DNA of 34,729 nt from Silene noctiflora (GCA_009801015.1 VHZZ01000038.1:159686-194414), one strand, 5' to 3'. Shown: positions 15,707 through 26,057, counted from the stretch's first letter. Numbers and translations: made by a program. Notes: generated from the sequence alone by a model not told the origin.

Positions 15707-17906
15707 TCACTTGTTATCTTCCATCCTCAGCGACACGGGTTTGAGGGCCGAGAGTACGACAGCAAGTTTGGAAGCAAGAAAACCAAGCATTCCAACTAAA
15801 ATATCTGTAGGTGCCAATCCTGGTGGTGTGCCATGCTTAACTAGCAATAATATGCCCGCACCTCCGAACGCAAAAGCTGAAAACAGAAGCGGATCCCTGA
15901 GCCTGCCAGTCTGAGTTGTGTCTGTCGACTCAGGAGCCGGTAGGTTATCAACGGACCTCTGTAATAGCAGTAGATACAGAAAGCCGCAGCTGCCACCCAC
16001 CAAAAATGATAGTGCGGTTTTCTCACCACCTGTAACGGCTGAAATAGAGGTCCCTCCCAATATTAGCATGAAATCATATAGGAGTTGAGCAACTTTCAGA
16101 TCCGCGTACTCTTTCATACTTTCTTCATTCATTTTTCGTCTTTCAGCCAAGGATGGAGCTAAATCTGAAATTTCAGACTCGTCAACCCCAGCATACTCCG
16201 TAACTTGGCAAGGCCGCAGTTCTACCATTCCTGTCTCACTCCCCTCCCCGAGCATCACATCTTCTACTTCAAATTTGTAGTTGACACTGCGTTGAGCATC
16301 TCCATTACTAATACTCAGAGTAGTCAAGCTTGCACCGCCTAATCTCCAATTGCCTGACCTTAAATGAAAGCGAAATCAACTTTAAAAACGACATTACCAT
16401 GCAACTGCCATTACACAATAAAATACTAATAGTACTTTAAAAAAAAATTCAAGTAGCAGTGGTCACACTGCAGTAAATTATGAACATTGAGAAAGGCCAA
16501 CCTGATTCGAGACTGATCCACAGAGCCTGTAATGGTCCAAGTTGGGGTCCTAAGAACACAAATTTATCAAGCGAACCTCTACAGAAGTGGGTATGATCAA
16601 AATCTTTAGATTCCGCAGAATGCTGTTCATGGTCTTGGCACAGAATGGCGGGTATTCTCTCCAATATCGAATTACCATGTTTATCAATTATACAGATGAG
16701 CACTCCAGCATTTGAGTCACTTAGACCTGATCCATAAAGAGAGCTGGTGCGTAGCGCGATCTTGTACAGACACTGTGACCCATCTGATCCAAGGCGTGAA
16801 ATCAACTTATCTGGAGTATCATCTCCGACTCCTAAGCTTTCCAGCCCCCTGGCGGGTAGAAGTCGTGTAGGCTTGACACATTCCTGAAAGTCTTTAGGTA
16901 AGATATATCCGTCATATACACAGATATTGCAAAAAGTCGGGATAAAGTGATAAGACACAGAAAATGAAAGACAGTAGGTCAAACAAACCTGATCATTCTG
17001 GTTTCTTATGACAGTAACAAATTTGCTTATTCTAATACAGTAGGAATGTAGGACAACCAAACCAGAATGCATTTCTTTACCAGCAACTATATTACAACAT
17101 TCCGAAACTCAACTCCTAATTCTGTAACTTTCTAATACAAAGAAGTTCAACTCCTAGTTCAATAACTTGTGAATTAGCTTAATAACTTTGCGCATTGGAG
17201 CTTAAAGAACCATGTAATGAAGCTCAGATACATAGTACACGCTCTAAACGAGCTCAATAGGAGCTCGATAATTCTAACAGGACCCTATTAATTTTCTGAA
17301 CGAGCTCAATAAGAGCTCGATAATTCTAACAGGGCCCTATTAATTTTCTGAACGAGCTCAATAAGGGCTCGATAATTCTAACAGGACCCTATGAATTTTC
17401 TGAACGAGCTCAATAAGGGCTCGATAATTCTAACAGGACCCTATGAATTTTCTGAACGAGCTCAATAAGAGCTCGATAATTCTAACAGGACCCTATTAAT
17501 TTTCTGAACGAGCTCAATAAGAGCTCGATAATTCTAACAGGACCCTATTAATTTTCTGAACGAGCTCACTAAGTTTTGAAGGAACCCGCTCAGCAATTTT
17601 GTGAAACAACTCAATTTATTATCGATCAGATTGTATATCCCTAATCGACTCAATTCATTAGATCAATGATTCAAACATCAAGAAAAACAGTGCCTCACTC
17701 TCGTAAAAAGGGTGGCTGACTTGGTATACGTGGTAACTGTGTTTACCTTGGTAAGATGATTTCTTGGACGAAACAGAATAGCGAGGCGGACAAACATAAA
17801 ACCCGAAACTTGTAAGACGAAAAGGGGTTACTGGGAATCCATTGTTGAGTGCATAACTATGATTAATTTTGGGAAGTAAGTGCTCAGATGATAAAACTGA
17901 CTTCAT
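15707..17906 (-). CDS. Plastid-targeted-like protein: PLAT/LH2 domain plus four membrane helices
   Basis: Proposed exons on the minus strand: 17906-17747, 17031-16989, 16883-16502, 16353-15707. The last two joins are in phase (NDQ|ECVK and ESG|NWRL). The first is not: exon 1 ends phase 1 while the AG|AATAAGC acceptor needs phase 2, so a small exon or another splice site is missing. Exon 1 (about 53 residues, rich in Ser, Lys, Pro and aromatics, no acidic run) looks like a chloroplast transit peptide. Exon 3 encodes a PLAT/LH2 beta-sandwich: YKIALRTSSLYGSG, GVLICIIDKHG, FCRGSLDKFVFLGPQLGPLQ, then WRLGG in exon 4. Exon 4 adds an acidic linker and four hydrophobic helices (YDFMLILGGTSISAV, ALSFLVGGSCGFLYLLLL, LLFSAFAFGGAGILLLV, ILVGMLGFLASKLAVVLSAL). 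ALSFLVGGSCGFLYLLLLQR resembles the AtpI/CGL160-type region of thylakoid proteins; this is inference. PLAT domains usually bind lipid or protein. The function is not known to me. Confidence 0.8.
17249..17575. repeat. 52-bp minisatellite, about 6.3 units, in intron 1 of PLAT gene
   Basis: Units start at 17249, 17301, 17353, 17405, 17457 and 17509, with a partial one at 17561, exactly 52 bases apart. Each begins CGAGCTCAATAAGAGCTCG, itself a near inverted repeat, and continues TAATTCTAACAGGACCCTAT. Units differ at only a few positions (AAGAG/AAGGG/AGGAG, CTATTAA/CTATGAA, AGGG/AGGA). Flanks degrade gradually. Confidence 0.95.
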
Positions 17907-17968
17907 TTCTTAATTCCAGCTGTCTGTAAAATGAACCAACAGAATTGATGTTCATGTCCATAATTAAG

Positions 17969-18252
17969 TACTCGTTCCGTCTCAATCATTTGTTTACCTT
18001 TGACTAAAATCTATGTTACTCGGATACTTCACTTAGTTGCCGTATTCCGTATCCGATACGTATTTTGTTGGATACGAAACAACGCTTTGATACTTCATTT
18101 TAGACCAAAATATTGAAAATTTCGCACAAAATAGCCGTATCAGATACTCCGATACGTATTTTGTCGGATACGAGTTGACGAGTCCGAGTAACAGACTAAA
18201 ATACGTCTCAGAAAGAATATATAAAAGGTATACAAATGATTGAGGTAAAAGA
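17969..18252. mobile_element. Stowaway-like MITE, split by a later insertion
   Basis: The left end TACTCGTTCCGTCTCAATCA with CATTTGTTTACCTTTGAC is typical Stowaway. The complementary GGTATACAAATGATTGAG lies at about 18228-18244, with a degraded right edge. Between them sits the unrelated element at 18011-18194, so the Stowaway is older. Confidence 0.6.
18011..18194. mobile_element. MITE with TGTTACTCGGA termini, nested in Stowaway
   Basis: It begins CTATGTTACTCGGATAC and ends GAGTCCGAGTAACAG, inverted repeats sharing TGTTACTCGGA. Flanks are direct repeats GACTAAAAT (18002-18010) and GACTAAAAT (18194-18202), an 8-9 base duplication that fits a hAT- or Mutator-type transposase. The interior has paired CCGATACGTATTTTGT blocks. 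Confidence 0.75.
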
Positions 18253-18419
18253 ATATATCAATTTTAAATTGAAGAAGATGCAATAAAGTACCTGATTGAA
18301 TTGCAATAAAAATTGGCAGGAAAAATGAGAATTCTGGTTTTAAAGAGTCTTCATGTTCTTTCTTTCTTGCTGCAATCATACTGTTGGACTAATGATGGCC
18401 TTATATTTTTTTTTTTAAT

Positions 18420-18629
18420 TTTTAAGGAGACATAAACCCGAAAAACAGATCGAGTTGTGTCGGGTTCGTTTGAATTATAAGTAACCGGGTCAGGACCTCT
18501 TCAACCCGACTCCAATCCCAACACAAATAACTATCGACACTACCTCAGTGCCTCAATGACTCTCATAAATTGCGGGGTAAGGAGGCTCATATGTACGCAG
18601 TTTTACCTTTGTGTTAGCAATACATCGAA

Positions 18630-18678
<49 letters not shown>

Positions 18679-19150
18679 GCGACGGTAGAAAAAGGTTTTA
18701 TATAAACGGCATTTGACTCATTTGGTCAAATACACTTATTCTAACTAAACAGTACACATAAGCAAAACGGTAAATATATCGAATGATTGATACTTCATAA
18801 TAGAAAGAAGTGCAGTCACTTTAGTGAGTCATTTTGCTTTATTCCGTCATTTTGCTTTTTCATGTTGACCGAGTTATACTAATGGATCATCATGCTCAAC
18901 CCAAACTCATTAATTTCATATCAGGTTAGTGTTGTGTTTTCGTGTCATGTCATTGTCTGGAAACTGTAAATATATCATATGCGATGTAGGATTAAAATAA
19001 CTAAGGGTTATTCGTGTCAGATTCGTGTTTAGAGAGTTCAACCCAAACTCAACCAAATTAATTCTCGTGCCGTGGAAATGTCGACCCACTTGCATAAATA
19101 GATCAGTAAACCTCAACTCAAACCCACTAATTTCGTGTCAAGTTCACGCT
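18420..19150. repeat. Decayed hAT-like remnants and a 43-base T tract
   Basis: Stretches such as GTTGTGTCGGGTTCG, CTCAACCCAAACTC and ACTAATTTCGTGTCAAGTTC resemble the body of the hAT element at 6047-6570, but no termini survive. A run of 43 T lies at 18635-18677, followed by GGCGACGGTAGAAAAAGG. Read on the minus strand this looks like a retroposon 3' end with a poly(A) tail, possibly LINE-like. Nothing gene-like was found. Confidence 0.5.
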
Positions 19151-19269
19151 CTAAACATAACGGCTACCAACGATGGCAAACTCAAATCTTCTTCCCACAA
19201 AATTAGTCATATTAAACTTAAGAGTTACGACTTTAGAATTTTTAGCCACTAGACTCCAACCAGATCGGC

Positions 19270-19600
19270 AAAAAAAATGGCCCAAAGTGCAAATAACCCT
19301 CCAAACGACGGGAATTCAGGTCACGGGAATTCAGGTCATCATGTCGACGAAGTGACCTGTCTCAGACTTCAACGATCATGTTCGTAAACACCATCGATCT
19401 CAAAGACGGACAAAGTTGCCGAGGAGCTGAGGAGGAAGGTGTTAATAGGAGCCAAGCTTCAGAAGAAACTCGAACACCAAGACAAAGGCACAAAACGAGA
19501 TGCAACAATGGTTCACGCTACAATATTCGACCTAATGGTTCACAGACGAAACCAAACTGTTAATGGAGACCAAGTATTGTTAAACACAAATCCACTACTA
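19270..19600 (+). pseudogene. Possible decayed retrotransposon gag-like fragment
   Basis: From ATGGCCCAAAGTGCAAATAA (near 19278) the frame reads MAQSANNPPNDGNSGH and HHVDEVTCL, then stops. A lysine- and glutamate-rich stretch (VAEELRRKVLIGAKLQKKLE) continues in a shifted frame. A hydrophilic, Asn/Gly/His-rich start recalls Ty3-type gag N-termini, but there is no zinc knuckle, protease or LTR. This is a weak call; it is probably a broken repeat fragment lying just past the RPB8 stop. Confidence 0.25.
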
Positions 19601-19666
19601 CATACACATTGTTTCAGTACAAGTCCGTTGTTCGACAGTCCATCACTCAACTGATTGCAGCCGTGC

Positions 19667-20052
19667 CTACTCGGTTTTCTTCATCAATAGGAACAGCCTT
19701 TGGTCCAGTTCGAAATGCTTACTAACGCTCTTGTCTACCCTCAGCAACATCAACAGCCCACCATATGATACATAAATCTCCCTGAATAACACATTGGAAC
19801 GTAAAAACGTCAGACTCCAGTTGCTCATCTCCAATCGACAAAATTAAAAAATCGCACGATAGTTGCAAAATATATTACCCTTTCTCCTGTCCATCAACTT
19901 CAATATCAGCTACACGGTAGGTTCTCCCATGCATCACATAATCATATCTGTCTGCCAGTGTCTCACGAGAGGTCTGAAATCAAAATACGCATTACTATAA
20001 TTATCTTTCGAATATAATGTATACAACATATAATGATAAGTATAACCAGGAA

Positions 20053-20087
<35 letters not shown>

Positions 20088-22094
20088 CACACTATAGATA
20101 CTACGGAGTAGTATTGATGTGATGACCGATGATAGAGAGCGAGTTAAACGAGTGAATAAGAAAAAATGCGAGTATAAGTATAACAGTAAAAGAGGTGGCA
20201 GGTAGGATCTAAATGTCTAATTACAAAACTGACAAACCTAGTTAAGTAGACAAATCAACTAAGCTTTCTTCCTTCTTTAAGAACATTGATCTGATCGGAC
20301 TCGTCTAACTGTCCCAGATACTAGTCTGTGATTTTAACCACGTCTGACAGGTTTCAGGTTCGGTCTTAATACAAGAAATCGGATAAGCAAGAGCTCTGAC
20401 AGTCTAATTCCTAGCTAAACCATCTAGTCCGGTTTTCAAACCATTCGCTAATATGGCTATAAGCTATAATAAGATATATGGAATAGTTGCTACAAGGATA
20501 CCTTCCATGAAATCTTATCAAAAGTTCAAAACCAAGAAAGCAAAACAAAAATAACAGTAAATTTACTCATCCACCCTGATTCTCTGAACAATTGCTACTC
20601 CGGAATCCGGACACCAAATTTGAAACATGATTTGAGTTAGCAAGGACATTGCCTAATTTTAGAACTCTAAAGTCTAGCCGATTCCACAGGTTATGATATT
20701 CATTGCCCATCTCAGAGACTCAGACCCAGAAAATGGAAGGCACAATTGGTTAATATAGACAATTACACATGTTTTTCGGTACACACTATATAAGACAGAA
20801 GTCAGCATACTCCTCCCTAAATGAAAAATACAGTCTTCATTAAGAATCTACAGAGTGACAGGTTTGATTACAGATACAGTAACACAGTACAAACATCAAT
20901 ACATGAACATCTGAAACTAGCAGCAGCAACTGAAACCAAAGACAGTCTACAAGAATTTAAAATAACGCGTATTTAGTTATACCTGGTTGTAGTATCCAGT
21001 GTCAGGGGTTCCGTCCAAGTCTAGTGTGGTAGCCATTGCAATAGTGTATCTCTTATCCTTCTTGATAGGATACACATCAATATTCACATCCAGCAGAATA
21101 TACGCATCAAACTTATCACTCTGAGCTTCAATTCGAGAAACTACACATTACAAAGTTCGATCACTTCAGCAGCACATACAGCACATTTTTAATCAATTAG
21201 AACACTTTCAAAACGCTAACACACAACTTCCGACAAGTAAAATCAAGATAACGCTATGATTTACCACGAGAACACCGAAACAAAACACACACAAAATGTT
21301 AATTTTGCAAAATGTTTTGAACTGCAGCCACTCAAAGATAAAGGTAAGCATCAACATCACATATGCAACATAATAGTTCTTCTATTAATACACTTTCAAA
21401 CCCCTAACTCACAAACTCATGCATGTAAAATCAAGATAACGCAATGATATACAGCATAAACGCTGACACGAAAACATACAAAAATGTTAATTTCGCAACA
21501 CACATTTAACCTCAGCCATTCAAAGGCAGGCAAAAGTAAGCATGCATATGCAACATAATATTTCTTCAATTGATACACTTTCAAAACACCAACTCGCAAA
21601 CTCATGCAAGCATGCTACGATTACAGCCCAAAACACAGACAAAAACCTTCGAAAACTGTAATCTCACAAAAACACCATGAACTACACTGCTTATGCAACA
21701 TAACTTCTCAACTAATACAATTTCAGAACTTTAGCTCACAAACTTAGGCAAGCATAATCAAGATCACGCTACGATTACAGCGCCAACACCGACACAAAGC
21801 ATACGGAAAAACCTTAAACCTCACAATAACGCTTTGAGCTACAGCCGATTCAGAGGCATAGGTAAGCAACTAGCATCAACATTCCATATTCTCAGTTTCG
21901 TAAATTTACGCCGAAAGCGAAAAGCGAAACTTCATGCAATTAAAGCTAAATTCCACTCAAATGCACATGAAAGAAAGAAAAAATTAACAAAATTGATATC
22001 AATAACTTAACAATTTGCTACCTTTATCGAATTTCTTGCCATCAGGATCAATTCTGGTGATGTTAAAGATATCCTCGAAGAGAAGTGGCGCCAT
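19667..22094 (-). CDS. NRPB8: RNA polymerases I, II and III shared subunit RPABC3 (RPB8)
   Basis: Four exons on the minus strand: 22094-22022, 21140-20983, 19973-19879, 19781-19667. All splice sites are GT..AG and phases close, giving 146 residues, the usual length of plant RPB8. RPB8 is a small OB-fold-like subunit common to the nuclear RNA polymerases. Family sequence runs throughout: [20 protein letters not shown] at the start, [20 protein letters not shown] and [17 protein letters not shown] in exon 2, [17 protein letters not shown] in exon 3, and [13 protein letters not shown] with [14 protein letters not shown] in exon 4. Intron 1 (21141-22021) contains degenerate internal repeats and intron 2 (19974-20982) a 28-base A tract. 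It is divergent from the dioxygenase gene at 24241 across a transposon-filled spacer. Confidence 0.96.
20058..20085. repeat. 28-base A tract in RPB8 intron 2
   Basis: An uninterrupted A run, T-rich from the gene's point of view. It could be a simple microsatellite or the tail of a retroposed sequence; no body or target duplication was recognised. Confidence 0.7.
21190..21885. repeat. Degenerate tandem repeats (~155-190 bp) in RPB8 intron 1
   Basis: Four related units are marked by AATCAAGATAACGCTATGAT (21241), AATCAAGATAACGCAATGAT (21429), TGCTACGATTACAGC (21613) and AATCAAGATCACGCTACGAT (21756). Each is preceded by a phrase like CTCACAAACTCATGCA, and in most units CATATGCAACATAAT with ATACACTTTCAAA occurs in between. 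Spacing shrinks from 189 to about 155 bases. They look like old local duplications. Confidence 0.75.
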
Positions 22095-22402
22095 TGTTAA
22101 TCTGCAAATTAAATTTCTTCAATAAAATTACAAATTATAAATTCTGCACTTAAATCAGTATAATTAAGCTTTCTAACTTAGGTTTTTGCAGAAAGATGAT
22201 TAATTTCGCGCAATCAAATACACAAATCAAAGAAATTAAGAGAGAAAAATGAAAGATTACCTCTTCTTTTGATGACGATTTTAGGGTTAGGGTTTATGGA
22301 TTGGAGTTTTTGGGAAGAATGAAGCTTTGATTTACTCTTATGTTTTATGGTGGTTAGGGTTTATACTAACAAAATTTCTTGTCATAATAAACGATAAAAT
22401 TA

Positions 22403-22734
22403 ACAGTCGTTCTTGCTTGTGACGGTCACTGCGACGGCACAAATGTTACTATTTTAAAATAAAATGTAACTATCAATTTTCACATTTTCTCATTAAAATG
22501 ATTATATTTTGGGTCCGTCACAAATGAGAAATGCCAACCAAAGTTGGCTGGTGTGAGTGGTAAGGAGTCTATCTCTTAAACAAGTGGTTAGGATTCGATT
22601 CCTGACTCTTGCGAATGAAAAGGCCAAACTTGGAAGGGGTCAACCCATTAAATTGCCTTCAGTACCCCGAAGGAGATTGCCCTAGTTATCGGTAGGAGAT
22701 ACTCCTGGTCAACACCAAACAACTGAGAAATGCC
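22403..22734. mobile_element. Mutator-like MITE, interrupted by a SINE
   Basis: The left end contains TTCTTGCTTGTGACGG and the complement of the right end TTTCTCATTTGTGACGG. The outermost flanks ATAAAATTA (22394-22402) and ATAAAATGA (22735-22743) match at 8 of 9 bases. The SINE and its duplicated target occupy the right edge. It is related in its termini to the MITEs at 7823 and 23276. Confidence 0.65.
22537..22723 (+). mobile_element. SINE, 187 bp, perfect 12-bp TSD
   Basis: The identical direct repeats TGAGAAATGCCA at 22525-22536 and 22724-22735 bound it exactly. The head has a tRNA-like A-box region (GTTGGCTGGTGTGAGTGG) and a B box variant GGATTCGATTCC. The 3' end is A-rich (ACACCAAACAAC). 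It inserted at the edge of the MITE at 22403-22734. Confidence 0.85.
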
Positions 22735-23042
22735 ATAAAATGAGTACGTTAATTTTAAAAATATAAGCGTATTTTAAGAATTACGAAGCTTAATAATTAA
22801 AAATAATAGGACAAAAATATTAGAGGTTACGGAAATAGTGAGTACTTGACTTTTTTTTTTGTGCAAGTTCGTGTCTCTCAGGTAGTTATATTTTAAAAAT
22901 AACGTGAAAATTTGAAAAATGTAATTTATGGAAAAAGAAAAAAATTAAAATAAATTAATATTATGTTGAGTAGAAACAATTTTACATTTTAATTAATGTT
23001 TTGTCGTTACTAATTGAGAATTCACAAGAACTTCTGAGAGAC

Positions 23043-23070
23043 GGTCTCTCAATAGCGTTATTGAGAGACC
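23043..23070. repeat. Perfect 12-bp hairpin
   Basis: GGTCTCTCAATA and TATTGAGAGACC flank a GCGT loop. It is preceded by GAGAGAC and looks like part of a small MITE whose other end was not found. It is far from either gene start, so a terminator role is unlikely. Confidence 0.6.
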
Positions 23071-23275
23071 TCTCACATGATGGGGTGAAGGACCCACTGC
23101 TTTTTCTATTTTTCTATTATGTCACTCAGTAAATTAGCTGAGAATGTTATTTTGATGTAATTTGTTATCTACTAGAACAATTTATAATTAATTAATTAAT
23201 CTAAAGCAAATCAAAATAATTAAAAAGGTCAAATTTGTTAGGACCAAAATTTTAAAATGTTAGTATAATTTTGTA

Positions 23276-23460
23276 GGGCAATTCTCATTTGTGACGAAAG
23301 GTATCCGTCACTTTGAGAAGACGGGTACCAAATTGTGAGACAAAAGACCCATGAGAGGAGAGGAAAGCAAGTGGAGGGGTGCCCCCACCTTTTGCTTTAT
23401 TCGTTTTGTGAGTGACATTACCCGTCACAAATACCGACCCGTCACAAGGGAGACGCTTTG
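23276..23460 (-). mobile_element. Mutator-like MITE, 185 bp, perfect 9-bp TSD (second copy)
   Basis: This is an inverted copy of the element at 7823-7992, sharing GGAGGGGTGCCCCCACC and both ends. The 9-base duplications AATTTTGTA at 23267-23275 and 23461-23469 are identical. It carries about 17 extra bases near one end, a local duplication of ACCCGTCACAAATACCG type. Confidence 0.85.
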
Positions 23461-23539
23461 AATTTTGTATTGCATTTGTTATCAATTATAATATTAATTC
23501 AAAACAACTGAATTATTAACTCCAATTACCAATGTTTAC

Positions 23540-23902
23540 GAGAAAAAGAACATACATCGGATGTATTACCTCATACTTTATTTGTTTTTGAGCATATATG
23601 TATTTTTTCTGAGCTTATTACCTCAAATTTATTTGTTTTTAAGCATATGTGTATTTTTTTTGAGCTTATGAAAGTTTATATGTAAAATATTAATTTTTGT
23701 TGTCAAAATTTAAATTTAACTAAGTTTATATGTAATGTTTTTGAGTTTTATCGTAATTTTTTGAGCTAATTGTCTAAGTAAATGAACTCAGAAACTTTAT
23801 AGTAAAACTCACAATTTTTAAAATAAAACTCAAAAACTTTATTATAATGCTAAAAAATTATAAAATTGGTGATAGTACATCGGATGTATAATCCACTTAC
23901 TG
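23540..23902 (-). mobile_element. MITE-like element with TACATCCGATGTA ends, copy B
   Basis: It is the inverted counterpart of 8380-8697, alignable over nearly its whole length. It is longer because a ~50-base segment (TTACCTCA..TTATTTGTTTTTGAGCAT..GAGCTTA) is repeated twice at about 23566-23668. It lies about 340 bases upstream of the dioxygenase start codon. Confidence 0.65.
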
Positions 23903-24240
23903 AATATTTACTCGCAAAACCCCTATGAATTTATGATTTCAAAAAAGGCCATCAGCACGTCGTCTTACATTAAAATAACTATTATGTAAACATTAAGCCA
24001 TTCATAAATGAAAACCGTAATTAAAATAGAAAAAAAAAAGTTACTAAATCATAAATGCATCAATTTAATCTCATAATGTTACTACTTCTACAAGAAGTTT
24101 AAATTCACCATTTTGCTTAAATTCTACATTTACATTTTGCACAAAAACCTTAGATTTTTCGTTTATAATCGAGTATTATCTTCGATTTAATTCATATACA
24201 GTATTCGCAACAATTTCATATAAGTTTTTTGGCTATAAAC

Positions 24241-25573
24241 ATGTCTCAAGAAATAACGTTTAAGGAAGATGAAGAACCGAGAATGGAGGACTTAACCGAA
24301 TATGTGACCAAGACGGGACATGGGGTGAAAGGTTTATCGGAGATGGACCTAAATAACTTGCCTAAACAATATATACAACCTCAATCCGAAAGGCCTAGTA
24401 GCATGAAAATCAAGGAGACAGACGGAGTTGAGGAGTCGTCTATTCCTATCATTGACCTGTCAAAGTGGGAAGATCCGGAGGTGGGTAAGTCTATATGTGA
24501 TGCAGCCGAGAAGTGGGGATTCTTTCAGATTGTTAACCATGGGGTGCCTGTCGAGGTGTTGGAGGACGTGAAAAAAGCGACTCATGCATTCTTTGGCTTG
24601 CCACCAGACGAGAAGAAGAAGTATTTTAAGGAGAATTCGGCTAGTAATCATGTGAGGTTGAGTACTAGCTTCATCCCTGAAGCCGAGAATGCTTTGGAAT
24701 GGAAGGATTACCTTAGCCTGTTTTATGTTTCGGATGATGAAGCTCTTGCTCTCTGGCCCCCTGCCTGCAGGTTACAGATATCATTTCCGACATTGCTGTT
24801 ATACTCGTATATGTTTCACTTTTTCGTTGCCATGTTATATCATACCTATGCAATAACATGTTACCGTGCAGACTGCAGATGTTAACTGGCTCGCGTTGAG
24901 TTGATACTCGGGAATAGATTTCAAAACCCTGTAGAAAGTAGAAACTGTATATATTTTTTTTTTTGCAGTCTCTGACATATAGATAATTTTGTCTAGGGAT
25001 CAACTTCTGAACTACATGAGAAAGAGCGAGGTGGTGATTAAGCCTCTGGTCGAGGTTTTGATGAAAGGGCTGAAAATCGACGAGATTAATGAAAAGAAAT
25101 GGACACAACTAACAGGTTCTAAGAGGATTAATCTGAACTATTACCCCAAGTGTCCCAAACCTGAACTGACAGTAGGAGTAGGACGACATTCCGATGTTTC
25201 CACCTTCACCATCCTACTGCAAGATGATATCGGAGGGCTCTACGTTCGAGCACCTGATGGCGAGAGCTGGGTTCATGTGCCACCCATTGCAGGGGCCTTG
25301 GTTATCAACGTTGGTGACGCGCTGCAAATCTTGAGCAATGGTAGGTACAAGAGCATTGAGCACCGTGTCATTGCCAATGGAACTAAGGACAGGATTTCAA
25401 TCCCGTTGTTTGTTAACCCAAAACCGAGTGAGGTGATTGGACCTCTCGAGGAAGTGTTGGAAAATACTGGTGAAAAGCCGAAATACAAGAATGTCTTGTA
25501 TTCTGATTATACTTTGTGCTTCTACAGGAAAGCTCATGATGGCAAGGGTACCTTAGATTTCGCGAAGATATAA
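24241..25573 (+). CDS. Feruloyl-CoA 6'-hydroxylase-like 2-oxoglutarate/Fe(II) dioxygenase
   Basis: Exons 24241-24770 and 24997-25573 join in phase (TGC AG|G GAT) to give 368 residues. The N-terminal DIOX_N region includes [13 protein letters not shown] and [20 protein letters not shown]. The catalytic jelly roll has His241 and Asp243 ([19 protein letters not shown]) and His299 (KSIEHRV) for iron, and Arg309/Ser311 (RISIP) for 2-oxoglutarate; all are intact. [17 protein letters not shown] at the start, [16 protein letters not shown] in the middle and [17 protein letters not shown] at the end match the F6'H group, which ortho-hydroxylates feruloyl-CoA on the way to scopoletin in the cytosol. 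Related plant dioxygenases share much of this, so the exact substrate is uncertain. The start is the ATG at 24241; there is no upstream in-frame ATG nearby. A TATA-like TTCATATACA lies at 24191. Confidence 0.93.
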
Positions 25574-26057
25574 CCGCCTTTTTAGATTATTACATTAATA
25601 ATAACAATAAAAAGCACTCCGTATTTTTTTTTTATACTCTTAATATTTCGTCATTAACACATTGTAATTTTGATTCGGAAATAAGGCATAAAACTGCTCA
25701 GGAGAGTCGTAACAATGTATGCAATTTCTGTTTGTTATCTGATCAATTATACAGCACTTGCCAGTTTCACAGTCGAAATATACATTACTGTTTATCAGAA
25801 CAGCGTAACAAATTATAGTCTTTGGATGAAATTCGTGTAGCCAGACTTCAGATGATACAAATTAAACACCGAGTATGGATCACAATTTACAGGGTTAAAC
25901 ACGGTTACAAAGTACAAACACCAAGGATTACACAGTAGTTTACGCAATCTAAGATGTCTTCAGACCACAGACAATGTAACAGACCATTCTCACATCTATT
26001 TACAGCTTAAACAGCAATAGCCGAGAATTACCTGTCGTGCTAACGACTCTTCTCACA
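25574..26057. other. Spacer between convergent dioxygenase and COP10 genes
   Basis: Only 484 bases separate the two stop codons, so the 3' UTRs of both genes should fill or overlap it. It contains AATAACAATAAAAAGC just after the dioxygenase stop as a possible poly(A) signal. No repeat or gene was recognised. Confidence 0.5.

Noticed and set aside
16884..17072. N-terminal part (about 60 residues) of the 207-codon minus-strand frame
   Set aside because: It runs through an intron and includes a hydrophobic, cysteine-rich stretch foreign to the PLAT protein; the donor NDQ|GTTTGT and acceptor before ECVK split it.
17249..17575. CRISPR-like array
   Set aside because: Units are contiguous and nearly identical with no variable spacers, and this is a plant intron; it is a minisatellite.
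18635..18677. T tract as a transcription terminator
   Set aside because: A 43-base T run far from any polymerase III gene; better read as the tail of a minus-strand retroposon or a microsatellite.
24713..25108. 131-codon minus-strand frame
   Set aside because: Antisense shadow of the dioxygenase exons and intron; no recognisable domain.
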